Source of the DNA: Bacteroidales bacterium UBA1800
GTDB lineage: Bacteria > Bacteroidota > Bacteroidia > Bacteroidales > VadinHA17
NCBI GenBank assembly: GCA_002319915.1
Contig: DCFQ01000060.1
Span: 17,074-34,836, forward strand
Direction of reading: 5' to 3'
DNA: 17,763 nt
Position numbers and translations under genes: made by a program
The notes under the pieces: generated by a model
The model's database searches: none
What the model was told of the DNA's origin: nothing
The model's input: only the letters and a program-made list of their open reading frames with translations
In this document: positions 6,863 to 14,745 of the stretch, piece after piece
How the letters are laid out: each line of letters begins with the position of its first letter
How positions within the stretch are numbered: position 1 is the stretch's first letter

Positions 6863-7312
6863 ATGCCAGTAATACTTTTAGTAGAAGATGACAGCGAACT
6901 GCGCGAGATGCTCAGGACTGCCCTGTTGAGGAAAGATTATACGGTTATTGAGGCTGATAATGGGAAAGATGCGCTTATCCGTTTTAAGCCGGGAGTAACC
7001 GACGTGGTCATTGCTGACCTCATTATGCCCGAAGAAGATGGGCTGAAAGTTATCATTAAAGTGAAGGAGCTTAAGCCTGGGATCAGGACCATTGCAATCT
7101 CCGGGGGAGGAAAGGCAGGCCCCTCCAGCTATTTGGAGATGGCCAGGGCGCTGGGTGCAGATGCGGTCTATTCAAAACCCTTCTCAGTAACCGATCTTGT
7201 GAAAAAGATCGAAGACCTTCTGCGTCAGAGGCCCGGTCCGCAATCAGGCAGTGCCGGGAAGGATGGCAAGGAGCCCGGGAGCGGCAGTAAATCAGATTCA
7301 GCTGGTGAATGA
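6863..7312 (+). CDS. stand-alone response regulator receiver protein
   Basis: Single-domain CheY-like response regulator. From the ATG at 6863 the protein is 149 aa. The acidic pair is D9/D10 (VEDD), the phospho-acceptor is D52 (IADLIMPEEDG), the switch Ser is S80 (IAISGGG) and the conserved Lys is K105 (YSKPF). The receiver ends near residue 121; the rest (122-149) is a Gly/Ser/Lys-rich flexible tail with no DNA-binding or enzymatic output domain. A longer frame from ATG 6818 would add 15 residues (MLQTTLNNQHIRKKP) before the usual receiver beta-1 strand, which I regard as leader; the arm of a leader hairpin also ends there. The gene overlaps the next CDS by ATGA, so the two are very likely translationally coupled. 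The preceding kinase is the probable phospho-donor; the output may be protein-protein contact. Confidence 0.88.
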   Translation: MPVILLVEDDSELREMLRTALLRKDYTVIEADNGKDALIRFKPGVTDVVIADLIMPEEDGLKVIIKVKELKPGIRTIAISGGGKAGPSSYLEMARALGADAVYSKPFSVTDLVKKIEDLLRQRPGPQSGSAGKDGKEPGSGSKSDSAGE

Positions 7313-9768
7313 TAAAACTCCTGCCATACCTCTGCATAGTCGGCATGATTGCCTTCTCCTTCGAAGCTGCCGGGCAAAAACTGATCCCAAATTCGAAGTA
7401 TTCCGGAATCTGCTACGCCGGGAACAAGGTCCACAGGATCTACATTCCTCCCCGTATAAAGCCGGTATTCAGAAAAAGCTCCGCCGCCGGAGGAACGATT
7501 GCGGTACAGTATACCGGGCTGACAACCGAGGCAAAAAATGCCGTCGGATTTGCAGCATCCATTCTTGAGGAGATGCTCCCTCCAGGTTTTAAGGTAAATG
7601 TTCATGTATCATGGACCACTATCGCTTCAGCCGGTGTCCTCGGAAATTCATCAATTACCGGTTTTGTCGCAGGGTGGACCGTCGATGCTCTCAATCCCGC
7701 GGTTTACTATCCTGTGACAATTGCCGAGAAGATTGCAGGGAAAAGCCTTAACGATGATTACCAGGCCGATATCAGGCTCGAACTGAACAGCTCGATAAAG
7801 TGGTATTACGGGACGGACGGAAAGACGCCGACTAACCGGTACGACCTTGTGACGGTGGTCCTACATGAGCTCTGCCACGGTCTTGGTTTTTTCGACAGCA
7901 TGAATGTTGATGGGAATGAGGGCTATTATGGTTTATCAGGTGCGCCTGTAATCTACGATACGTTTGTGGAGAACATATCGGGGAAAAAACTTACCGACAC
8001 CACTCTCTTTTCAAATAACAGTGCCGCATTGCGAACTGAGCTCACAGGGGGGCAGCTCTATTTTAACGGGCCGCTCGCCTTCAGGTATCTTCTGAATAAC
8101 AGGGCCCGCCTGTTCGCTCCGTCTACGTGGGACCCCGGCTCGAGCGTGTCGCATCTGGATGAGACCAGGACCTCAGAGGTTAATTCGCTTATGACCCCAT
8201 ATATCGATTTTGGAGAGGCCATTCATGATCCGGGCGGTCTTACAATGTCAATACTCGGGGACCTTGGATGGATAAACACGCGAATTGTGCCCCAGGAAAT
8301 GAAGGATACGGAGGAGCATCTTGCATCAGTGCCGCTCTCGGCATCAATAAAGTCAGATACATCATATAATAGAAACAATGTCAGCCTTGTATATTCCTAT
8401 GATAATTTCACGACTTCGGCCAGCCTGCGGCTAAGCGAGACCCCGGCATCCGGGCACTTTACCGGCACGGTCACGATACCGTCATATAACACAAAGGTGA
8501 GTTACTATTTCTCCGCTGAAGATTTTTTCGGGCGAGTCTACAATTCGCCTTCACTCGCAGGAAAAGCCCCGTACACCATATTCGTGGGGACCGACACAGC
8601 CAGGCCGTCAATAATTCATAGGCCGGTTGATTACTACTTTGAGAAGATCGATTCGATGAGCTTCGATGCGACTGTGACCGATAACCTGGGGGTCGATACG
8701 GTCTATTTAGAGTATAATGTGAATGGAGGTGTGTCCCGGGAATTTGGGATGACTGGCTCCGGGAACGATAAATTCAGGAAGGTCATCGATGTGAGGCCGC
8801 TTGGGCTTTCCGGGGGAGATGCTTTTAACTACAGGATAGTTGCGGCCGACAGGGCCGCGGGACATAATACCGCCATTTTGCCGTCATCAGGCTGGTTCAC
8901 TGTTGAGATTGAAGCGCTCAGGCAGGTTGTGGACAGCTATTCCACTGATTTTTCTGATGCCGGCGATGACTTCTTCAGTTCAGGCCTTTCGATAACCCAG
9001 CCTGCAGGATTCGGGAGCCCGGCTTTGCATTCCGGACATCCGTATCCAAGCCCTGAGGTGGATGGCAAGTACTTGAATTTCAGTTCAGTGCTGAGACACC
9101 CGGTTGTGTTCGACACCGCAGGAATGGTTATCAGCTACAGGGAGCTGGCACTTGTTGAACCGGGAGAGCCTGAAGCACCATTTGGCTCTTCGGATTTTTA
9201 TGATTATGTGATAGTTGAAGGATCAAAGAACTTTGGCAGAACATGGTTCCCGATGGCTGATGGCTATGACTGCAGGTTTAATTCCGCATGGGAAAGCGCA
9301 TACAACAGTTCAACCGACGGCCAGAATTCAACTTTCATTGGCACTGAATCCATGATGCTGACACATAACATTTATCCGAAAATTTCAGGAAGGATATCAA
9401 ATGGCGATTCCCTGCTTATCAGGTTCAGATTATATTCTGATCCCTATGCACATGGATGGGGCTGGGTGGTCGATGACCTGAAGGTCCGTCGGCTTATCGA
9501 TGATGTAAAGGAAACCAGGCTTGCCGGTATCAGCATATATCCTAACCCGGGGAACGGAATTATTACAGTCTCAGTCGACAATGTCATAATTTCCGGTGGA
9601 TTGAGCCTTAAGGTATTCAATGTCACAGGCCAGTGTATTTTGGGGGACGGCAGATTCTATGACGGCCGCGCCGTGCTTGATATATCAGGCTACCCCACCG
9701 GCCTCTATTTCATAGTCATCGGTGATCCAGGCGGCAGCAGGAGTTTCAGGTATTTTCTTATCAGGTAG
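7309..9768 (+). CDS. secreted zinc metalloprotease-like protein with T9SS sorting domain
   Basis: Exported 819-aa protein, probably delivered to the cell surface or medium by Sec and then T9SS. A signal peptide covers residues 1-22 (hydrophobic run, cleavage near AAG-Q). The catalytic-type region (about 60-325) has HELCHGLGF (186-194): H186 and H190 as zinc ligands and E187 as base. D196 falls where HExxHxxGxxD proteases place the third ligand. Downstream are SHLD (281-284), a possible Met-turn at NSLMTP (292-297) and a closing ILGDLGW (315-321). Beta-rich regions follow (about 335-540, Ig/FN3-like appearance). A jelly-roll/MAM-like module (about 548-740, ending GWGWVVDDLKVR) leads to a type-A T9SS sorting domain (744-819) starting YPNPGNG and ending in basic FRYFLIR. 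Its start overlaps the receiver stop (ATGA). Substrate unknown; protease activity is inferred from the motif only. Confidence 0.85.
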   Translation: MIKLLPYLCIVGMIAFSFEAAGQKLIPNSKYSGICYAGNKVHRIYIPPRIKPVFRKSSAAGGTIAVQYTGLTTEAKNAVGFAASILEEMLPPGFKVNVHVSWTTIASAGVLGNSSITGFVAGWTVDALNPAVYYPVTIAEKIAGKSLNDDYQADIRLELNSSIKWYYGTDGKTPTNRYDLVTVVLHELCHGLGFFDSMNVDGNEGYYGLSGAPVIYDTFVENISGKKLTDTTLFSNNSAALRTELTGGQLYFNGPLAFRYLLNNRARLFAPSTWDPGSSVSHLDETRTSEVNSLMTPYIDFGEAIHDPGGLTMSILGDLGWINTRIVPQEMKDTEEHLASVPLSASIKSDTSYNRNNVSLVYSYDNFTTSASLRLSETPASGHFTGTVTIPSYNTKVSYYFSAEDFFGRVYNSPSLAGKAPYTIFVGTDTARPSIIHRPVDYYFEKIDSMSFDATVTDNLGVDTVYLEYNVNGGVSREFGMTGSGNDKFRKVIDVRPLGLSGGDAFNYRIVAADRAAGHNTAILPSSGWFTVEIEALRQVVDSYSTDFSDAGDDFFSSGLSITQPAGFGSPALHSGHPYPSPEVDGKYLNFSSVLRHPVVFDTAGMVISYRELALVEPGEPEAPFGSSDFYDYVIVEGSKNFGRTWFPMADGYDCRFNSAWESAYNSSTDGQNSTFIGTESMMLTHNIYPKISGRISNGDSLLIRFRLYSDPYAHGWGWVVDDLKVRRLIDDVKETRLAGISIYPNPGNGIITVSVDNVIISGGLSLKVFNVTGQCILGDGRFYDGRAVLDISGYPTGLYFIVIGDPGGSRSFRYFLIR

Positions 9769-9782
9769 GCTCCTGTCAAAGG

Positions 9783-9813
9783 CAAAACCGGGAAATATTT
9801 GGCCGGCTTTTTG
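9783..9813 (+). terminator. weak intrinsic terminator after the metalloprotease gene
   Basis: CAAAACCGG (9783-9791) can pair with CCGGCTTTTTG (9803-9813) with a small bulge and an 11-nt A/T-rich loop; the descending arm itself carries the T5 run. It lies 15 nt after the stop. The stem is imperfect, so this is tentative. The remainder of the 138-bp gap (9769-9906) holds the secA -7 element and a 9-bp direct repeat, AAAACCGGG at 9784-9792 and 9832-9840. Confidence 0.4.
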
Positions 9814-9865
9814 AAGGCACTGTTATTTATTAAAACCGGGTGTCGGTTCGGATTATTAAAAAAGC

Positions 9866-9873
9866 TAATTTTG
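9866..9873 (+). promoter_or_regulatory. -7 promoter element of secA
   Basis: TAATTTTG matches TAnnTTTG and lies 33 nt before the secA ATG at 9907. The upstream -33 region shows no clear TTG. The short leader that would result is A-rich with no SD, as is common in Bacteroidota. Confidence 0.5.
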
Positions 9874-9906
9874 CAATTTATTTCCAGAAATGAAAAACAA
9901 TTAAAA

Positions 9907-12900
9907 ATGAGCATAGTAACAAAGGTCCTTGGCGTTTTTCTCGGCAATAAGTATGAAAGGGACATAAAGGAGATAAGGCCTTATGTTGATGAGACGAAGG
10001 TTGAATACGAAAAGGTTGTAAATCTTACGAATGACGAGCTCAGGGACAAGACTGTTGAGCTTAAGGGCGAGCTCCTCGCCTCGGTGGAGGAGGAAGAAAA
10101 GGCCATTTTGTCATTAAAAGCCGAGGCTGAGGCTGAAGAGGATGTCAACAGGAAGGAGGAGCTCTACAATGAGATCGACAAGACCGAGAAGCTGATTGAC
10201 GAAAAGCTTGAGGCTAAAATGGACCAGCTGGTCCCCACAGCGTTTGCAGTCATTAAAGAGACTGCCCGCCGTTTCAAGGAAAGCAGCGTTCTTGAGGTCA
10301 CTGCCCGCCAATTTGACAGGGACCTGGCAGCTACGAGGGAAAGCATTACAATCGAGGGTGACAAAGCCTTCTGGAGCAACAAATGGATGGCCGGAGGCAA
10401 CGAGATCGTGTGGGACATGGTTCATTATGATGTCCAGTTGATCGGAGGTGTCGCCCTCCATAAGGGAAAGATCGCAGAAATGGCTACAGGGGAAGGGAAG
10501 ACTGTTGTGGCTACACTTCCCGTATTCCTAAACGCGCTGGCAGGGAAAGGCGTCCATATCGTTACCGTGAATGACTACCTGTCGAAACGTGACTCAGAGT
10601 GGATGGGCCCGATCTATGAATTTCACGGCCTCACGGTTGACTGCATCGACAAGCATCAGCCTAACTCGGCCGACAGGCGAAAAGCCTATCTTGCCGATAT
10701 TACTTTCGGAACGAATAACGAGTTCGGATTTGATTACCTCAGGGATAATATGGCAATTAATCCCGAGGACCTTGTCCAGAGGAAGCATCACTATGCCATT
10801 GTCGATGAGGTTGACTCTGTCCTTATCGATGATGCCCGTACTCCCCTCATTATTTCAGGACCCACGGCAAAAAGCGATACACAGCAGTTCGATGAGCTGA
10901 AGCCAAAGGTGGACAAGCTTGTCAATGCCCAGAAAAGACTTGTGACACAGATACTCGCAGATGCCAAGAAAGTTATTGCCGAGGACAAGACGGACCAGGG
11001 AGGACTGCTGCTGCTCAGGGCTTTCAAGGGGCTTCCCAAAAACAGCGCTCTTATCAAGTATCTGAGTGAGGAAGGGAATAGGTCTCTGCTTCAGAAAACC
11101 GAGAATTTCTACATGCAGAACAACAGCAAAGAAATGCCAAAGGTTACTGATGAGCTCTTTTTTATTATAGATGAAAAGGCTAACACCATCGAGCTGACCG
11201 AGAAAGGGCTTGATCTCATTTCAACATCAGTCGAGGATGCCAGCTTCTTTGTTCTGCCGGATGTCGGCTCGAAGATTGCGGACCTTGAAAAGATGCAGCT
11301 TAGCGAAAAGGAAAAGCTTGTCAGGAAGGATGAGCTTCTGCAGGACTATGCCGTAAAGTCCGAAAGGGTACACACCATGACGCAGCTGCTTAAGGCATGG
11401 ACGCTGTTTGACAGGGACATTGAGTATGTCGTTATCGATAACAAGGTAAAGATAGTTGATGAACAAACCGGAAGGATCCTTGAAGGAAGGCGTTACTCCG
11501 ACGGGCTTCACCAGGCTATTGAAGCGAAGGAGAATGTAAAGGTGGAAGAGGCCACCCAGACCTATGCCACAATTACCCTGCAGAACTATTTCAGGATGTA
11601 TCATAAGCTTGCAGGGATGACGGGAACTGCCGAGACGGAGGCTGGCGAATTCTGGAATATCTATAAGCTGGATGTCGTTGTCATACCGACAAACAAGCAG
11701 GTGATAAGGTCCGACAGGGAGGATATCGTTTATAAAACCAAGCGTGAAAAATACAATGCGGTCATCGATGAGATCGTAAACTTGAACAAGCAGGGCCGCC
11801 CGGTACTTGTCGGGACAACTTCAGTTGAGATTTCCGAATTGCTCAGCAGGATGCTCAAGATGAAAGGACTGAAGCACAACGTTCTGAACGCCAAACTGCA
11901 CCAGAGGGAAGCTGAGATTGTCGCTGAGGCAGGGAAAACGGGAACGATCACTATTGCAACCAACATGGCTGGTAGAGGTACCGATATAAAACTGTCACAG
12001 GAGGTACGTGAAGCCGGAGGGCTTGCTATTATCGGTACAGAACGCCACGAGTCGAGACGTGTCGACCGTCAGCTCAGGGGACGTTCCGGCCGCCAGGGTG
12101 ACCCGGGATCCTCCCAGTTCTTCGTTTCGCTTGAAGACGAGCTGATGAGGCTTTTCGGATCGGAGAGGATCGCAGGCATCATGGACAGGCTTGGGCTGAA
12201 GGATGGAGAGATGATCCAGCATCCGATGATCACAAAATCGATTGAACGGGCTCAGAAGAAAGTCGAAGAGAACAACTTCGGGATCAGGAAGAGGCTGCTT
12301 GAATATGACGACGTGATGAACGCCCAGCGTGAGGTGATCTACAAGAAAAGACGGCATGCACTGTTAGGTGAGCGGCTCTCGGTCGACGTGGCCAATATGA
12401 TGTACGACGTGGTCGAGAATCTCGTGGATTCTTACCACCAGGAGGGTAATTTTGATGATTTTGATTTTGACCTTATCCGTTCATTCTCAATGGATTCACC
12501 AGTGCCCAAGGAGGAATTCCAGAGGGGCAATGCCGCGGAGATCAACGACAGGGTCTATGCAAAGGTACTTGATACCTATAAGAGAAAGGTCGATACAATT
12601 TCCCAGCAGGCCTATCCTGTTCTCAAGGACGTATACGAACGGATGTCACATGTTTACGAGAATGTGGTTGTCCCGATTTCGGACGGCGTCAGGGTCTTCC
12701 AGGTAATTACGAACCTGAAGGCAACGGCTGAATCGGAAGGAAAGGAGCTGGCAAGGGCTTACGAAAAAACAGTGGTGCTTGCCACCATCGATGATGCGTG
12801 GAAAGAGCACCTCCGCGAAATGGATGAGCTTAAGACTTCTGTCCAGAATGCAACCTATGAGCAGAAAGATCCGCTCCTGATATATAAGTTTGAATCTTTC

Positions 12901-13224
12901 GAGCTGTTTAAGACTATGGTCAACAAGGTTAACAAGGACGTAGTGAGCACGCTTATGAAAGGGCATATTCCCACCCAGGACCCTGACCAGGTAAAAGAAG
13001 CGCAGCGCCGGAGACAGGTTGACATGAGCAGGTACCGGACCTCCAGGACCGACACCACCCAGCCAGGTGCAGCCGGTCCCGACAAGAATCAGAAGGTAGA
13101 GCCAGTAAGGGTTGAGAAGAAAGTGGGAAGGAATGACCCCTGCCCGTGCGGCAGCGGTAAGAAATTCAAGAACTGCCATGGAATGCAGCAGCAGGCTTCT
13201 GCCCCGAACATGAGATCCAACTGA
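9907..13224 (+). CDS. secA: preprotein translocase ATPase SecA
   Basis: Motor ATPase that drives unfolded preproteins through SecYEG; every Sec-dependent export in this window (LptD, the metalloprotease) relies on it. From ATG 9907 it is 1,105 aa, longer than E. coli SecA (901) but usual for Bacteroidota. Landmarks are Walker A ATGEGKT (193-199), Walker B DEVD (300-303), motif V with NMAGRGTD (686-693), motif VI GRSGRQGD (725-732) and a C-terminal zinc motif CPCGSGKKFKNCH (C1079, C1081, C1090, H1091). A charged, coiled-coil-like insertion lies at about 60-105 and a second expansion after the Walker B region (about 325-435). The longer open frame from 9799 is rejected: residues before MSIVTKVLG are not SecA-like and the promoter lies within them. 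The stop is 8 bp from the convergent dapA stop, with no visible terminator between. Confidence 0.97.
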   Translation: MSIVTKVLGVFLGNKYERDIKEIRPYVDETKVEYEKVVNLTNDELRDKTVELKGELLASVEEEEKAILSLKAEAEAEEDVNRKEELYNEIDKTEKLIDEKLEAKMDQLVPTAFAVIKETARRFKESSVLEVTARQFDRDLAATRESITIEGDKAFWSNKWMAGGNEIVWDMVHYDVQLIGGVALHKGKIAEMATGEGKTVVATLPVFLNALAGKGVHIVTVNDYLSKRDSEWMGPIYEFHGLTVDCIDKHQPNSADRRKAYLADITFGTNNEFGFDYLRDNMAINPEDLVQRKHHYAIVDEVDSVLIDDARTPLIISGPTAKSDTQQFDELKPKVDKLVNAQKRLVTQILADAKKVIAEDKTDQGGLLLLRAFKGLPKNSALIKYLSEEGNRSLLQKTENFYMQNNSKEMPKVTDELFFIIDEKANTIELTEKGLDLISTSVEDASFFVLPDVGSKIADLEKMQLSEKEKLVRKDELLQDYAVKSERVHTMTQLLKAWTLFDRDIEYVVIDNKVKIVDEQTGRILEGRRYSDGLHQAIEAKENVKVEEATQTYATITLQNYFRMYHKLAGMTGTAETEAGEFWNIYKLDVVVIPTNKQVIRSDREDIVYKTKREKYNAVIDEIVNLNKQGRPVLVGTTSVEISELLSRMLKMKGLKHNVLNAKLHQREAEIVAEAGKTGTITIATNMAGRGTDIKLSQEVREAGGLAIIGTERHESRRVDRQLRGRSGRQGDPGSSQFFVSLEDELMRLFGSERIAGIMDRLGLKDGEMIQHPMITKSIERAQKKVEENNFGIRKRLLEYDDVMNAQREVIYKKRRHALLGERLSVDVANMMYDVVENLVDSYHQEGNFDDFDFDLIRSFSMDSPVPKEEFQRGNAAEINDRVYAKVLDTYKRKVDTISQQAYPVLKDVYERMSHVYENVVVPISDGVRVFQVITNLKATAESEGKELARAYEKTVVLATIDDAWKEHLREMDELKTSVQNATYEQKDPLLIYKFESFELFKTMVNKVNKDVVSTLMKGHIPTQDPDQVKEAQRRRQVDMSRYRTSRTDTTQPGAAGPDKNQKVEPVRVEKKVGRNDPCPCGSGKKFKNCHGMQQQASAPNMRSN

Positions 13225-13232
13225 CGGGCTTG

Positions 13233-14117
13233 CTAGGAATTCTTTATTTCGTCGACAGCTTTCTGGATCCTTGCCATGACAGGTCTGCTGACCGGGACCA
13301 GCGGCAGCCGTAGGGTGTTGAGGCAAAGGTTCATTACGCTCATGATCGCCTTGATCCCCGAGGGATTGCCATCAGCAAACAGCAGCTCGGTCATTTCGAG
13401 GAAACGGATCTGGATCTCCCTCGCAGTCTTGAAATTGCCTTTCAGGGCATTGTTTACAAGATCGGAACACTGTGCCGGGTAAGCATTTGCTAGTACGGAG
13501 ATAACTCCGCTTCCGCCTGTGGCAATGATCGGAAGTGTCATCATATCATCGCCGGAGATCACTGAAAACCCGTCAGGCTTGCCTTTAATGATCCTCATGA
13601 TCTGGTTGATATCGCCTGAAGCTTCCTTTATACCGGTAATATTCTCGCAGTCAGCTGCAAGCTGAAGGCAGGTTTCTGCCGATATATTGCTGCTGGTCCT
13701 GCCTGGCACATTGTACATTATGACCGGAATCGGGCAACAGGTTGCAATTGCCTTGAAATGCTGGTATATCCCGCGCTGTGAAGGCTTGTTGTAGTACGGT
13801 GCAACAGAAAGGATGCCGTCGATCCCTTCGAGGTCTGCGTGCTTTATCGTGTTTATTACCTCCTGGGTGCTGTTACCGCCGATCCCGACGATGACAGGCA
13901 GCCTTTTGTCAACAGTCTCGAGCACATAGGAAACGACCGCTTTCTTTTCGTCCTTTGCAACTGTCACCGACTCCCCGGTGGTACCCATCACAACTATATA
14001 GCTGATGCCGCCGTCAATGACATGACTGATGATCCGCCCGAGTGCCGAGAAATCTATGCTCAGGTCACTTTTAAAAGGTGTTACGATAGCAACACCGATT
14101 CCTTTAAATTTCTTCAT
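13233..14117 (-). CDS. dapA: 4-hydroxy-tetrahydrodipicolinate synthase
   Basis: Condenses pyruvate with aspartate-semialdehyde, the first committed step toward diaminopimelate (cell wall) and lysine. This (beta/alpha)8 aldolase is 294 aa, the standard length. GTTGES (45-50) binds pyruvate, YYNKP (108-112) and YNVPGRT (135-141) carry the catalytic Tyr135 and substrate-binding Arg140, and GIKEASGD (162-169) holds the Schiff-base Lys164. GSGVISV (217-223) is also typical. It follows the DUF6913-like gene by 12 bp and closes a co-directional cluster with ligA. No SD precedes the ATG. Related class I aldolases (N-acetylneuraminate lyase) share the fold, but the full motif set favours DapA. Confidence 0.95.
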   Translation of the reverse strand: MKKFKGIGVAIVTPFKSDLSIDFSALGRIISHVIDGGISYIVVMGTTGESVTVAKDEKKAVVSYVLETVDKRLPVIVGIGGNSTQEVINTIKHADLEGIDGILSVAPYYNKPSQRGIYQHFKAIATCCPIPVIMYNVPGRTSSNISAETCLQLAADCENITGIKEASGDINQIMRIIKGKPDGFSVISGDDMMTLPIIATGGSGVISVLANAYPAQCSDLVNNALKGNFKTAREIQIRFLEMTELLFADGNPSGIKAIMSVMNLCLNTLRLPLVPVSRPVMARIQKAVDEIKNS

Positions 14118-14129
14118 TTTCAGGAGTGT

Positions 14130-14699
14130 TTAGACAGCTTTTTTAGCTGAATCTGACTTTATCATTTCTAGGTAGAAAATCACCTGTTCAAGGTAAGGTT
14201 CAATGCCAGCAGCATTTACGCGTGATATCATGAGGTCGTAAGGTGAACTCTCCGGTTTCGGCCCCGGTACCCCAACCTTGAATCTGGCGCACGATAATGA
14301 GGTGATATATTCAAGTGGGAAAATTTTTCCGAAATTCAGATCGACCAGAACATCAAATTCTTTTGAAATAAACTTCCCTGCCACGGATGGAACCGGTCTG
14401 TAAAGGAAATCGAGGTCCTGTCTCTTGAGGCATGTGAGGAACCTTATTGCGGTATACTGGTCCGGCAGCTTTTTGCCCTGGAAGTACCCAAGTATCTCAG
14501 ATTCTATCCTGAGGGCCGACATCTTCTGACAGAACTTTGTCAGGGCCTGAAAATCTTCAGGCTTTGATGCGTCCCATACGATCCCGATGCTTTTTATGCT
14601 GCTGAAGTCAGTGTAGTATGGCTTTCTCCTGATCTTGGCAAGTTTGCCGGTCATAAGAGCCTTGCCGGCTCTTAATCTTAAGCGCATGAATAATTCCAT
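14130..14699 (-). CDS. conserved hypothetical protein, DUF6913-like
   Basis: Small soluble protein of 189 aa with no known function. A basic N-terminus (residues 1-28) is followed by alternating beta/alpha segments: SIGIVWDAS (37-45), SEILGYFQ (67-74), FDVLVDLNF (115-123), ARFKVGV (138-144) and YDLMI (154-158). These segments and the overall length fit the DUF6913 family, which I recall as Bacteroidota-specific; that assignment is from memory and not checked. There is no signal peptide or membrane helix. It sits between ligA (46-bp gap) and dapA (12-bp gap), so it is probably co-transcribed with dapA. A TAnnTTTG-like element lies immediately before its ATG. Confidence 0.7.
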   Translation of the reverse strand: MELFMRLRLRAGKALMTGKLAKIRRKPYYTDFSSIKSIGIVWDASKPEDFQALTKFCQKMSALRIESEILGYFQGKKLPDQYTAIRFLTCLKRQDLDFLYRPVPSVAGKFISKEFDVLVDLNFGKIFPLEYITSLSCARFKVGVPGPKPESSPYDLMISRVNAAGIEPYLEQVIFYLEMIKSDSAKKAV

Positions 14700-14703
14700 G
14701 GTG

Positions 14704-14711
14704 CAAACCTA
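14704..14711 (-). promoter_or_regulatory. possible -7 element directly before the DUF6913-like gene
   Basis: The minus strand reads TAGGTTTG, a perfect TAnnTTTG, ending 4 nt before the ATG at 14699. If active, transcription would start at or next to the A of the ATG, giving an essentially leaderless mRNA. No good -33 TTG is found at normal spacing, so this may be chance. Confidence 0.25.
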
Positions 14712-14745
14712 ACAGTTTTTTGTAAAAGTATACATGCTGCCGTGA

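Noticed and set aside
9799..9906. N-terminal extension of SecA by 36 codons
   Set aside because: The extra residues are not SecA-like, a TAnnTTTG element lies inside them, and ATG 9907 gives the normal MSIVTKVLG-type N-terminus.
13225..13232. Bidirectional terminator between convergent secA and dapA
   Set aside because: The 8-bp gap and flanking bases show no stem with a T-run on either strand.
12646..13326. 226-aa minus-strand open frame across the end of secA and the start of the convergent region
   Set aside because: It overlaps the conserved SecA C-terminus and the dapA end in other frames and resembles no known protein; treated as a shadow.
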